Origin: Dermatophilus congolensis
GTDB taxonomy: Bacteria > Actinomycetota > Actinomycetes > Actinomycetales > Dermatophilaceae
Reading direction: 5' to 3'
DNA: 64,000 nt
Assembly: GCF_900187045.1 (NCBI RefSeq)
Contig: NZ_LT906453.1
Location: 2,542,001 to 2,606,000 of the forward strand
Shown piece by piece: positions 25,527 to 32,631 of this stretch. Positions within the stretch are counted from its first letter, which is position 1. Each line of letters starts with the position of its first letter. Below the pieces are notes generated by a model that made no database searches, had not been told where the DNA came from, and worked only from the letters and a program-made list of their open reading frames with translations. The position numbers and the translations under genes are program-made.

Positions 25527-28000
25527 CAGAAGCCTCCTGCGTAAGCGCCGAGATCGTCTGGTTCGGGGGCGACCATCCCGGCCAGGGCGGTGTCGATGTT
25601 GAGTAGCTCGGTGACGTGCTCGTCGACGACGGCCGATCCGAGGTTGCCGCCGGTGTCCAGGTGGGTGCGGATGGCCAGTTCGTCTTCGACGATGTCGAGT
25701 ACTTGGTCGACGACGAATCCGAACAGCTGCCCGTGGTACTGGCACACGACGACCTGTAGGGGCTTGTCGGCATCGACCTGGTCGTAGCTGCCGTAGTCGT
25801 CGGCTAGGCGCAGCAGCGGCAAGATGACACCGCGATACTGGACTACTTGGTTCTGGCCAACTGTTTCGATGCGAGAGATGGGGAACTCTTCGAGACGTTC
25901 GACTACCTTCAGCGGCAATGCGACTCGACGTCCCGTGGAGAGGCGTACCACCAGCAGGCTGGCAGATTCCTTTGCATCCCGGGCGCGGGCCTCTTCCAGT
26001 GCACTGTTGAACTCGGACCCTTCGGAAACCATGCCCGAAGCGTTCGCTAAGGCCATTGTGTCCAGAATCAGCGCGACCCGGCCATCACCCATCAATGTGG
26101 CCCCTGAATACAAGTCGATGCCGCGCATCTGCTTGCCCAGTGGCTTGACCACGATTTCTTCGGTGTCTTCGATGTCGTCAACGACGAGGCCGAAGCGTTG
26201 CTGGTCGGCGCGGAGAACGGCGATGAATGTGGTGTCTGATTCGCTGGGTTCTACGTTGAGTTGTTCGCGTAGGTACACCAGCGGGAGCAGGTCACCGCGT
26301 AGCCGGTAGACCGGGGTGCCCTGAATCGTTTCGAGGCGCTCGGCGGCCTGGGCAGCATCAAGCCGCACCAGTTCCAGCAGGTTGACCTGCGGGATGGCGA
26401 ACATGTTGTCCTGTCCGCGCACGAGGAGGGCTGGGATGATGGCTAGGGTCAGTGGGATTTTGATTCGGGTGGTGGTGCCTTCACCGAATGTGCTGGTGAC
26501 ATCGATGGTGCCGCCAATTTTTTCGATGTTGGTTTTGACCACATCCATACCGACGCCACGTCCGGAGACGTTCGAGACCTTGTCGGCGGTGGAGAAACCG
26601 GGGCGGAAGATGAGGTGGTTGGCGTCGCGGTCGGACATTTTCTCCGCGTCGTCGCGGGTGATTAGGCCCTTTTCTACCGCTTTGGCTTTGACTTTCTCGA
26701 CGTTGATACCGGCACCGTCATCGATGATTTCGATGTTGACCTGGCCACCTTCGTGGTAGGCCCGCATCGTCAACACGCCTTCGGGGTCTTTGCCTCGGGA
26801 TTGGCGTACGTCTGGCGGCTCGATGCCGTGGTCACAGGAGTTACGCACCAGGTGCGTCAGTGGGTCTTTGATCGCCTCGAGGATCGTTTTGTCGAGCTCG
26901 GTTTCTTTACCTTCGAACTCCACCCGGATCTGGCGGCCTAGGGAGGTCGCTAGGTCGCGGACAACGCGGGGGAAGGTACGCCACACGTGGTCGATGGGCT
27001 GCATACGCGTCTTCATGACGCCTTCTTGCACCTCGCTGGCCACGAGCGAAAGCTGGTGCATTGATCGGACGAGCTCTGGGTCATCAGATCGGGCAGCGTG
27101 CTGGATAGCTTGGTTACGGGCCAGAACGAGTTCGCCGACGAGGTTGACGAGGCTGTCCAGCAGGTCCACGTCAACACGGATGGAGCTGTCGGCTACGGAG
27201 CGTTTGTTCTCGTCGGGTTTCTTGACCTTTGGTGCTGGTTTCTCTGCCTCTGGTGCCGCCGCTTGGGGAGCTTGAGCATCGGCAGCAGCCTGGGCTTGAG
27301 CCTCGGCTGCTGCTTTGGCTGCGTCTTGAGCAGCTGTCACTGCGGCTGCCTGGGTGACAGAGAGGTTTTCTTCCGCCGGTGTCTGTTCGGGTTGCGCAGG
27401 TACCTCTGCCGCTGGTGGTGCTGTGTCTGAGCCTGCGGGGGTGGAGGTTGCTGTTGCTACCGCAACCGCGACCGCCACCTCGGCTTCAGCTGCACCGGCG
27501 GCTTCGGCGGGGGCTGCGTCGGCAGGTGCTTCAGCTGCGGCTGCCGGGGCTGCCGCCTGCTCCCCCATCGCCAACGTGCCGGCTTTAGCTGCATCGACGA
27601 CGGCCTGGGCGTCCTGGCCATCCAAAATGGCGTGGAGCTTGGCTCGCAGTTCGTGGTACTCCTCGGTACCTTCACTGCCTTCGTTTTCGATGTTCTCCAG
27701 CAGGGCACGCACCGCGTCGACCATCTCTAGCAGCACGGTTGTCATTGCGGGGTTGAGCGTCATCTCGCCGTCCCGCAGCTTGCTCAGCAACGACTCACCG
27801 GCGTGCGCGACTTTTTCCAGCGTGTGCAACGCAAGGAACCCTGCTGTGCCCTTAATGGTGTGCAGCGTCCGGAAGATGCTGGACAGCAGATCGCGCGACG
27901 TCGGATCCTGCTCCAACGCGAGCAAGTCCTGGTCCAGCTGATCCAGGTTCTCGTGGGATTCGACCAAGAATTCTTGGACGATCTCCTCCATGCCTTCCAT
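25526..28000 (-). CDS. cheA: Chemotaxis histidine kinase CheA with two CheW-like domains
   Basis: Central kinase of chemotaxis that phosphorylates CheY and CheB. It has 824 residues. The HPt domain (about 5-110) has phospho-His47 in FRTLHTIKGTAGF. A long Ala/Glu/Pro-rich linker (about 135-265) replaces a recognisable P2 domain. The dimerisation helices start at SIRVDVDLLDSLVNLVGELVLARNQ. The HATPase domain has HLVRNSCDHGIE (N box), IIDDGAGI (G1) and FRPGFSTADKVSNVSGRGVGMDVV. A CheW-like regulatory domain follows (about 510-640), then a second CheW-like domain (about 670-810). The duplicated C-terminal domain makes it longer than the usual 650-700 residues. Confidence 0.96.
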   Translation of the reverse strand: MEGMEEIVQEFLVESHENLDQLDQDLLALEQDPTSRDLLSSIFRTLHTIKGTAGFLALHTLEKVAHAGESLLSKLRDGEMTLNPAMTTVLLEMVDAVRALLENIENEGSEGTEEYHELRAKLHAILDGQDAQAVVDAAKAGTLAMGEQAAAPAAAAEAPADAAPAEAAGAAEAEVAVAVAVATATSTPAGSDTAPPAAEVPAQPEQTPAEENLSVTQAAAVTAAQDAAKAAAEAQAQAAADAQAPQAAAPEAEKPAPKVKKPDENKRSVADSSIRVDVDLLDSLVNLVGELVLARNQAIQHAARSDDPELVRSMHQLSLVASEVQEGVMKTRMQPIDHVWRTFPRVVRDLATSLGRQIRVEFEGKETELDKTILEAIKDPLTHLVRNSCDHGIEPPDVRQSRGKDPEGVLTMRAYHEGGQVNIEIIDDGAGINVEKVKAKAVEKGLITRDDAEKMSDRDANHLIFRPGFSTADKVSNVSGRGVGMDVVKTNIEKIGGTIDVTSTFGEGTTTRIKIPLTLAIIPALLVRGQDNMFAIPQVNLLELVRLDAAQAAERLETIQGTPVYRLRGDLLPLVYLREQLNVEPSESDTTFIAVLRADQQRFGLVVDDIEDTEEIVVKPLGKQMRGIDLYSGATLMGDGRVALILDTMALANASGMVSEGSEFNSALEEARARDAKESASLLVVRLSTGRRVALPLKVVERLEEFPISRIETVGQNQVVQYRGVILPLLRLADDYGSYDQVDADKPLQVVVCQYHGQLFGFVVDQVLDIVEDELAIRTHLDTGGNLGSAVVDEHVTELLNIDTALAGMVAPEPDDLGAYAGGF

Positions 28001-28039
28001 CGGCAGTCTCCTCGGGGGTGGTCAATGGGAACCGCTCTG

Positions 28040-28067
28040 CTCATCGGCCCCACCGACACCGACCTGA
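28040..28067 (-). promoter_or_regulatory. Predicted FliA promoter of the cheA-cheR operon
   Basis: Minus strand: TCAG (28067-28064), exactly 15 bases, then GCCGATGAG (28048-28040). It shares element sequence and spacing with the fliC and 41.6-kb promoters. It lies 40 bp before the cheA ATG. Confidence 0.8.
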
Positions 28068-28140
28068 GCCACGTTCACCACCAACGTGTCTGCCTCGGGT
28101 TTGCGACGGCATCGCTGCAGCGTCTCTGCAGCTCCTTTGG

Positions 28141-28173
28141 CCCGTATATAGCAGCCCCTCTCCCCCGTATATA
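28141..28173 (+). repeat. Direct repeat CCCGTATATA in the cheA/cheX divergent promoter region
   Basis: The 10-base sequence occurs at 28141-28150 and 28164-28173, spaced 23 bp start to start (about two helical turns). It lies in the 418-bp gene-free gap between the divergent cheA and cheX genes, between the two predicted FliA promoters. It could be a binding site for a shared regulator; no regulator is identified. Confidence 0.4.
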
Positions 28174-28261
28174 TGCGTCGCTTGTATTCGCTGTATGTCT
28201 TGTTGCACCGAAAATGCTGCCAATACAGGCAGATCGAACCTGACCCTTGGAACGTGATCCC

Positions 28262-28288
28262 TCAAGTCCGTTGCGACACCGCCGATAT
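28262..28288 (+). promoter_or_regulatory. Predicted FliA promoter of the cheX-cheY operon
   Basis: Plus strand: TCAA (28262-28265), 15 bases, then GCCGATAT (28281-28288). It has the same architecture as the cheA promoter on the opposite strand and lies about 130 bp before the cheX ATG. The rest of the 28001-28418 gap shows no gene. Confidence 0.75.
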
Positions 28289-28418
28289 GGCGTGTGTCCA
28301 CACTCATGGGCTCGAGACACGACGGGGTTTCGCCGACGCGGCAATGCTTCCCGCCTCGGCAGATCCTCGAGACCACCCGCTCGGAGGGCGAACCCCGAGA
28401 CTCACCGAAGGACCGAGA

Positions 28419-28868
28419 ATGCAACTGTTGAGCGACGACGTCGCCGCGATCGTCCAAGAGGTCTGGAGCTCAATGCTCGGACTCGACATCGAACCTATCG
28501 GCGAAACCGAGGGCGTTACAGGCCAGGCCATCGCCGGATCCGTCGGAGTCACCGGCGCTAGCGACTGCCTCATTGCCCTTGAAATGACTGTCGACACCGC
28601 CAAGCTTGTCGGAGCGACGATGTTCATGATGGGCCTCGATGAGGTCTCCATGGGTGATGTCACCGACGCCGTCGGTGAACTCACCAACATGATCGGCGGC
28701 AACATTAAGTCTTTGTTGCCTGAACCCAGCACGCTGTCGTTGCCGGTCGTTGCCCAGGGCGAGCCACCCACGATGAAAGTTATTGGTGGGGAGACCATTC
28801 TCGCCCAGGGCTTTGCATGTGGAGATGGCCGCGTGTCTGTGACTGTGTGGAATCGCCAGGTCAAGTGA
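28419..28868 (+). CDS. cheX: CheX-type CheY-phosphate phosphatase
   Basis: Dephosphorylates CheY-P to end the signal. The CDS from the ATG at 28419 gives 149 residues, typical of CheX (about 150), and AAGGA lies upstream; the frame is open further upstream, but the predicted promoter lies within that stretch. The CheC/CheX/FliY phosphatase motif ExxN is visible in VGELTNMIGGNIKSLLP, followed by the Pro some 10-15 residues later, and the C-terminus reads VSVTVWNRQVK. It is followed by a cheY gene, which is a sensible partner. Confidence 0.85.
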   Translation: MQLLSDDVAAIVQEVWSSMLGLDIEPIGETEGVTGQAIAGSVGVTGASDCLIALEMTVDTAKLVGATMFMMGLDEVSMGDVTDAVGELTNMIGGNIKSLLPEPSTLSLPVVAQGEPPTMKVIGGETILAQGFACGDGRVSVTVWNRQVK

Positions 28869-28981
28869 GGCGCGTTCCTGCTCTCTCGCACTATCTAATC
28901 TTTCAGCCCTTTAACGCCGGGAGTGGTTCTGCTACCGGTTTTTGATTCACTGCCTGATGGGCAGTAGGAAGCGAGTTACTT

Positions 28982-29344
28982 GTGAAGGTCGTAGTCGCCG
29001 ACGACAGCCGAGCAATGCGCATGATCGTGGTCCGCACACTTCGCCAGGCTGGGTATGACTCTGCCGAGATCATCGAGTGCGAGGATGGCGCTGAGGGTTT
29101 GGCCAAGGTGAAGTCTGAGTCTCCCGATCTGGTTTTGTCTGACTGGAACATGCCGAACATGAGCGGGATTGAGTTCCTTCAGGCTCTTCGTGCCGAGGGA
29201 AACAATGTGAACTTTGGGTTCGTGACCTCTGAAGGGTCTGATGCGATGCGTGAGCAAGCTTCTGCTTCCGGAGCTTTGTTCCTTATCGCCAAGCCGTTCA
29301 CTGCTGACATGTTCTCTGAGGCACTTGCGCCGGTTTTCGGCTGA
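28982..29344 (+). CDS. CheY-like response regulator (second copy)
   Basis: Stand-alone receiver of 120 residues starting at GTG: MKVVVADDSRAMRMIVVRTLRQAGYD. The acidic pocket is D7-D8, phospho-acceptor D54 is in LVLSDWNMPNMSG, and Lys is in LIAKPFTAD. It is clearly related to the CheY in the cheA operon (both share ADDSRAMR/IDDSRAMR and DWNMP) and probably arose by duplication. Placed between a CheX phosphatase and a protein with a CheX-like motif, it is likely the CheY species controlled by them, acting on the motor or as a phosphate sink. Confidence 0.9.
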   Translation: MKVVVADDSRAMRMIVVRTLRQAGYDSAEIIECEDGAEGLAKVKSESPDLVLSDWNMPNMSGIEFLQALRAEGNNVNFGFVTSEGSDAMREQASASGALFLIAKPFTADMFSEALAPVFG

Positions 29345-29350
29345 TCTGAT

Positions 29351-29839
29351 ATGCCGATCGCGATACCCGACCCCAAACCGATCAAGGACTTGTTTGAGTC
29401 GTTGCTTGGTCGGGATGTCAGCATGCTCCCTTTGGACAAGCCTGTTGTGCCTACGGCTCGACGTGCTTGCTGTGTAGGGCTCTACGTCGATACAGATCAG
29501 AATGTGAAAGCGCTGGTAGCGGCGGATCTTCCGTTGGCTGCTCGTGCTGGTGCCGCGCTTGGTCTTGTTCCTAAAGCAGGGGCAGATACCGCTATTGAGA
29601 ACGATGAGTTGCCTGCTGCGTTGTACGACAACTTTTACGAGGTGATGAACATCTTCTCGTCGTTGTTCAACGTGGGTGATCCGGAGGATCACTTGAAGTT
29701 GTCTCAGGTGTTTCAGCCGGGGATGGTGATTCCGACGGATGCGGCGAAGATGCTGCGTGGGTTGGGCAAGCGCGCAGACTTCACGTTGAGTGTCGATGGG
29801 TACGGCGATGGTGCTCTGGGTGTGGTGGTTCCTTTCTGA
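29351..29839 (+). CDS. Uncharacterised chemotaxis-linked protein with CheX-like ExxN motif
   Basis: 162 residues, not a family I recognise with confidence. It begins 6 bp after the cheY stop, so it is co-transcribed. The segment NFYEVMNIFSSLFN (about 94-107) carries Glu97-x-x-Asn100, the spacing of the phosphatase motif in CheC/CheX/FliY, on a predicted helix. The C-terminus TLSVDGYGDGALGVVVPF is beta-like, as in CheX. There is no signal peptide or membrane segment. It may be a diverged CheC/CheX relative or a pseudo-phosphatase; this is inference from a short motif plus context. Confidence 0.6.
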   Translation: MPIAIPDPKPIKDLFESLLGRDVSMLPLDKPVVPTARRACCVGLYVDTDQNVKALVAADLPLAARAGAALGLVPKAGADTAIENDELPAALYDNFYEVMNIFSSLFNVGDPEDHLKLSQVFQPGMVIPTDAAKMLRGLGKRADFTLSVDGYGDGALGVVVPF

Positions 29840-29854
29840 TTGGTATCACTTACG

Positions 29855-29903
29855 TGCATGTGTGAGGGTAGCGCCCGGTGTGGGCGCCACCCTCACACAT
29901 GCA
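29855..29903. terminator. Bidirectional terminator between the cheX-cheY operon and fcl
   Basis: Arms of 22 bases (29855-29876 and 29882-29903) pair with one mismatch around a 5-nt loop: TGCATGTGTGAGGGT plus GCGCCC on the left and their complements on the right. It sits between two convergent gene ends (29839 and 29915), so it can serve both. Confidence 0.8.
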
Positions 29904-29914
29904 TTGTCCGGTGG

Positions 29915-30898
29915 TTAAGAGTGGGTGGTGTGGTCGGCGACGTTCGCGCCGCGGGCGTCAGTGGTGTTGTTTTTGTACCAGTTGTAGGCGTCGGTGATGC
30001 CTTCGCGCAGGCTGATGCGGGGCTGCCAGCCGAGGTTTTTGATGTTGGTGACGTCTAGGAGTTTGCGGGGGGTGCCGTCGGGTTTTGTGGGGTCGAGTGT
30101 GATGGTTCCGGTGAATCCGACGATGTCGGCGACGAGGTAGGCTAGGTCGGCGATGGTGATGTCTTCGCCGGTGCCGATGTTGATGGGGGCTGGGTTGTCG
30201 TAGTTTTCCAGGAGGGTGAGGCAGGCTGCGGCGAGGTCGTCGACGTGGAGGAATTCGCGTCGGGGGGTGCCGGTTCCCCAGATGGTGACGGTGTCGGTGC
30301 CGTTTTCTTTGGCTTCGTGGAAGCGGCGGATCATGGCTGGTAGGACGTGGCTGTTTTGGGGGTCGAAGTTGTCGCCGGGGCCGTAGAGGTTGGTGGGCAT
30401 GGCGCTGATCCAGTGGCGGCCGTATTGGGTGCGGTGGGATTGGATGGCGATGATGCCGCTGATTTTGGCGATGGCGTAGGCGATGTTGGTTTCTTCCAGG
30501 GGGCCGGTGAGTAGGGAGTCTTCGCGGATGGGTTGTTCTGCGTGTTTGGGGTAGATGCAGGATGAGCCGAGGAAGAGGAATTTTTCGACGCCGGCGGTGG
30601 CGGCGGCGTCCATAAGGTTGAGTTGGATGCGTTGGTTGTCTGAGAGGAATTCGGCTGGGTAGGTGGAGTTGGCGAGGATGCCGCCGACTTTGGCTGCGGC
30701 GTCGATGATGACGTGTGGTTTTTCGCGGTGGATGAAGGTGTGGGTGGCGTGTGCGTCGCGGAGGTCTAGTTCGGTGGAGGTGGCGCCGATGAGGTTGGTG
30801 AATCCTTGGTCGTGGAAGTGGCGCCAGATGGCGGAGCCGACGAGGCCGCGGTGGCCAGCGATGTAGATTTTGGCGTTGCGGTCGAGGGTGCCCGGCAT
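29915..30898 (-). CDS. fcl: GDP-L-fucose synthase (NAD-dependent epimerase/reductase)
   Basis: Would convert GDP-4-keto-6-deoxymannose to GDP-L-fucose for glycan synthesis. With the ATG at 30898 (AAGGAGAG five bases upstream) it has 327 residues. The Rossmann motif GHRGLVG is at about 15-21. GSSCIYPKHAEQPIREDSLLTGPLEETNIAYAIAK contains catalytic Ser and Tyr-x-x-x-Lys. MPTNLYGPGDNFDPQNSHVLPAMIRRFHEAK is the fcl/wcaG signature. The frame is open to 31099 without support. No gmd partner is visible nearby. Coding bases are extremely C-rich at third positions. Confidence 0.9.
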   Translation of the reverse strand: MPGTLDRNAKIYIAGHRGLVGSAIWRHFHDQGFTNLIGATSTELDLRDAHATHTFIHREKPHVIIDAAAKVGGILANSTYPAEFLSDNQRIQLNLMDAAATAGVEKFLFLGSSCIYPKHAEQPIREDSLLTGPLEETNIAYAIAKISGIIAIQSHRTQYGRHWISAMPTNLYGPGDNFDPQNSHVLPAMIRRFHEAKENGTDTVTIWGTGTPRREFLHVDDLAAACLTLLENYDNPAPINIGTGEDITIADLAYLVADIVGFTGTITLDPTKPDGTPRKLLDVTNIKNLGWQPRISLREGITDAYNWYKNNTTDARGANVADHTTHS

Positions 30899-31010
30899 GG
30901 CTCTCCTTGGGTCGCGTTGGGTGCACCGGTGCTGTTGGTGGCGTTGTGTGTGAAAAACAGTAACGCGGCCGGTGGGGTTGGTTGGGTGGGCGCGACCGGT
31001 GGGGGGGTGG

Positions 31011-31583
31011 TTAGGGGGTGTTGGTGGTGGGGGTGTAGGCGTTGAGGCGGCGGCGCAGTAAGGGGTTGGGGCCGTCGGGTGGGGCGGGGTTGGCGTCAAG
31101 GGTGGCGGGGTCGGTGCAGGTGAGGGTGAGTTCGTGGCAGGCGGTGATTGCTAGGGCGAGGTCGCGCATGAGTAGTTCGGGGTCGCCGGTGGGGATGATG
31201 GAGGCGATGGCGTGTTTGGTTGCGGTGGTGTCGAAGGATTCGATGAGGATGCCGGCGTGGGGGGTGTTGGGTGCGAGGGATTGCAGGAGCAGTCGGGCGG
31301 CGGTGTGGTCGCGGCGGGTGGGGGTGTGGGGCAGGGTGAAGACGAGGTCGATGGGGGCTTGTGGGGGGACGATGCGGGTGAAGGCGTGGAGGATGAGGTA
31401 GGGGACGGTGGCGGCGTGCCAGTCGGTGGCCACGACGATGCGGTAGTGGCGTGGGATGGTTTCGGTGTGGCGTGGGGGTGTGTTGGGGGTGCCGGTGAGG
31501 CCGCGCAGGATGGGGCCCAGGATGGTGTCGATGTCGTGGGCGAGGTGGCGTTGTTCGCTGGGGAGGTGGTCGTAGGTGCCCAT
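31011..31583 (-). CDS. Companion protein of unknown family (paralogue of 41093-41602)
   Basis: 190 residues, no recognised domain. It shares with the protein encoded at 41093-41602 a collinear core: VATDW (51-55), then L.A(F/Y)...P..AP(I/V)(D/E)L.F..PH.P...D..A (65-95), SF (116-117) and a PTGD motif (131-134). The fold looks alpha/beta and soluble. AAAGGA precedes the ATG. It lies between flgL and fcl, while the paralogue is coupled to a large glycosyltransferase, so a role in sugar transfer or in handling the acceptor is inferred. A weak resemblance to small domains that accompany TPR-glycosyltransferases in other bacteria is possible but unproved. Confidence 0.6.
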   Translation of the reverse strand: MGTYDHLPSEQRHLAHDIDTILGPILRGLTGTPNTPPRHTETIPRHYRIVVATDWHAATVPYLILHAFTRIVPPQAPIDLVFTLPHTPTRRDHTAARLLLQSLAPNTPHAGILIESFDTTATKHAIASIIPTGDPELLMRDLALAITACHELTLTCTDPATLDANPAPPDGPNPLLRRRLNAYTPTTNTP

Positions 31584-31655
31584 GCTGGAGTCCTTTCCGG
31601 TGCACCGGTGGCGGTGGTGGGGCCGCGTCCGTGCGGCGGTGGGTGGTGCATGAGG

Positions 31656-31686
31656 CAGGGCGCCGCGGTGTGGCCGTGGCGCCCTG
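31656..31686 (-). terminator. Hairpin after flgL
   Basis: CAGGGCGCC (31656-31664) pairs with GGCGCCCTG (31678-31686), a 9-bp stem with a 13-nt loop, 15 bp after the flgL stop. There is no T-run; this is probably the end of the flgK-flgL unit. Confidence 0.65.
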
Positions 31687-31700
31687 GGGATGGGGTGTGG

Positions 31701-32600
31701 TTAGCGGAGGAAATCCATGAGGGAGGGTTGGATGATTTTTGCTGAGGCGGACAGGGCTGCTTGGTAGGCGTTGGATTGGATGGATAGGTCCATGGCGGCT
31801 TTGATGAAGTCGGTGTCTTCGACTTTGGAGAGGGAGATTTTGGAGGAGTCGTCCATGCGGCCGTTGAGGTTTTCGAGGCTTTGGAGGCGGTTGACGCGTA
31901 CGCCGACGCTGGTTTGGACGTTGAGGATGCTGTCGTTGAGTCCTTCGACAGCGGTGAGCCCGGCTTGGATGCCGGCGTTGTCGCCTGCTTCGATGGCGTC
32001 GGCGAGTTTGTCGAGGGCGCCGCTGCCTTTAACGAGGGCTGTGCCAAAGGCGTCGGATCCGCTGATGCCGACGTTCATTTGTCCGGCGTCGCCGGGTGAG
32101 TCGGAGACTTGGCGTAGGACGGGCAGGGTGTTGCCTTGGTAGGTGCCGTTGGCGTCGAAGGCGTTGTCTAAGGGGGTGGTTCCGCCGAAGAGGGGTTGGC
32201 CTGCGTATTGGGAGTTGGCTTGTTGGAGGATGCCCACGCGTAGTTCGCGGATTGATGAGGCGAAGGCTTTGCGTTGGGCGTCGCCGTTGACTCCGTTGAG
32301 CGCGGAGACGGTGGTGGAGCGGATTTTTTGCACCATGCTCAGGGTTTGGGAGAGGGCGTCGTCGCCAGCGGAGAGGCGGGAGAGTCCGTCGGTGATGTTG
32401 GCGCCGAATTGGGCGAGTTGGCTTTGTTCGGAGCGGAAGCGGAGTGCTTGGACGGTGCCGACTGGGTCGTCGGAGGGGCGGTTGAGGCGTTTGCCGGTGG
32501 TGAGTTGTTCTTGGGTTCCTTGCAGTCGAGACAGGCTGGTGTTCAGGCCCATCATTTGGGTGCGGTTCATTGCGTTTTGGGTGATGCGCAGCGAGGTCAT
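31701..32600 (-). CDS. flgL: Flagellar hook-associated protein FlgL (HAP3)
   Basis: Junction protein between hook and filament. It has 299 residues. The flagellin-like N-terminal helix (MTSLRITQNAMNRTQMMGLNTSLSRLQGTQEQLTTGKRLNRPSDDPVGTVQALRFRSE pattern) is diagnostic of FlgL. The C-terminal helix is KVEDTDFIKAAMDLSIQSNAYQAALSASAKIIQPSLMDFLR. It is 31 bp downstream of flgK, with which it forms the usual pair. Confidence 0.95.
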   Translation of the reverse strand: MTSLRITQNAMNRTQMMGLNTSLSRLQGTQEQLTTGKRLNRPSDDPVGTVQALRFRSEQSQLAQFGANITDGLSRLSAGDDALSQTLSMVQKIRSTTVSALNGVNGDAQRKAFASSIRELRVGILQQANSQYAGQPLFGGTTPLDNAFDANGTYQGNTLPVLRQVSDSPGDAGQMNVGISGSDAFGTALVKGSGALDKLADAIEAGDNAGIQAGLTAVEGLNDSILNVQTSVGVRVNRLQSLENLNGRMDDSSKISLSKVEDTDFIKAAMDLSIQSNAYQAALSASAKIIQPSLMDFLR

Positions 32601-32631
32601 GGTGGTGCTCCTTTCGGGTGTGTGGGCCTGA

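Noticed and set aside
29958-30926. 322-codon frame overlapping fcl, Arg/His/Pro-rich
   Set aside because: Shadow frame of the C-rich fcl gene, which has clear catalytic motifs.
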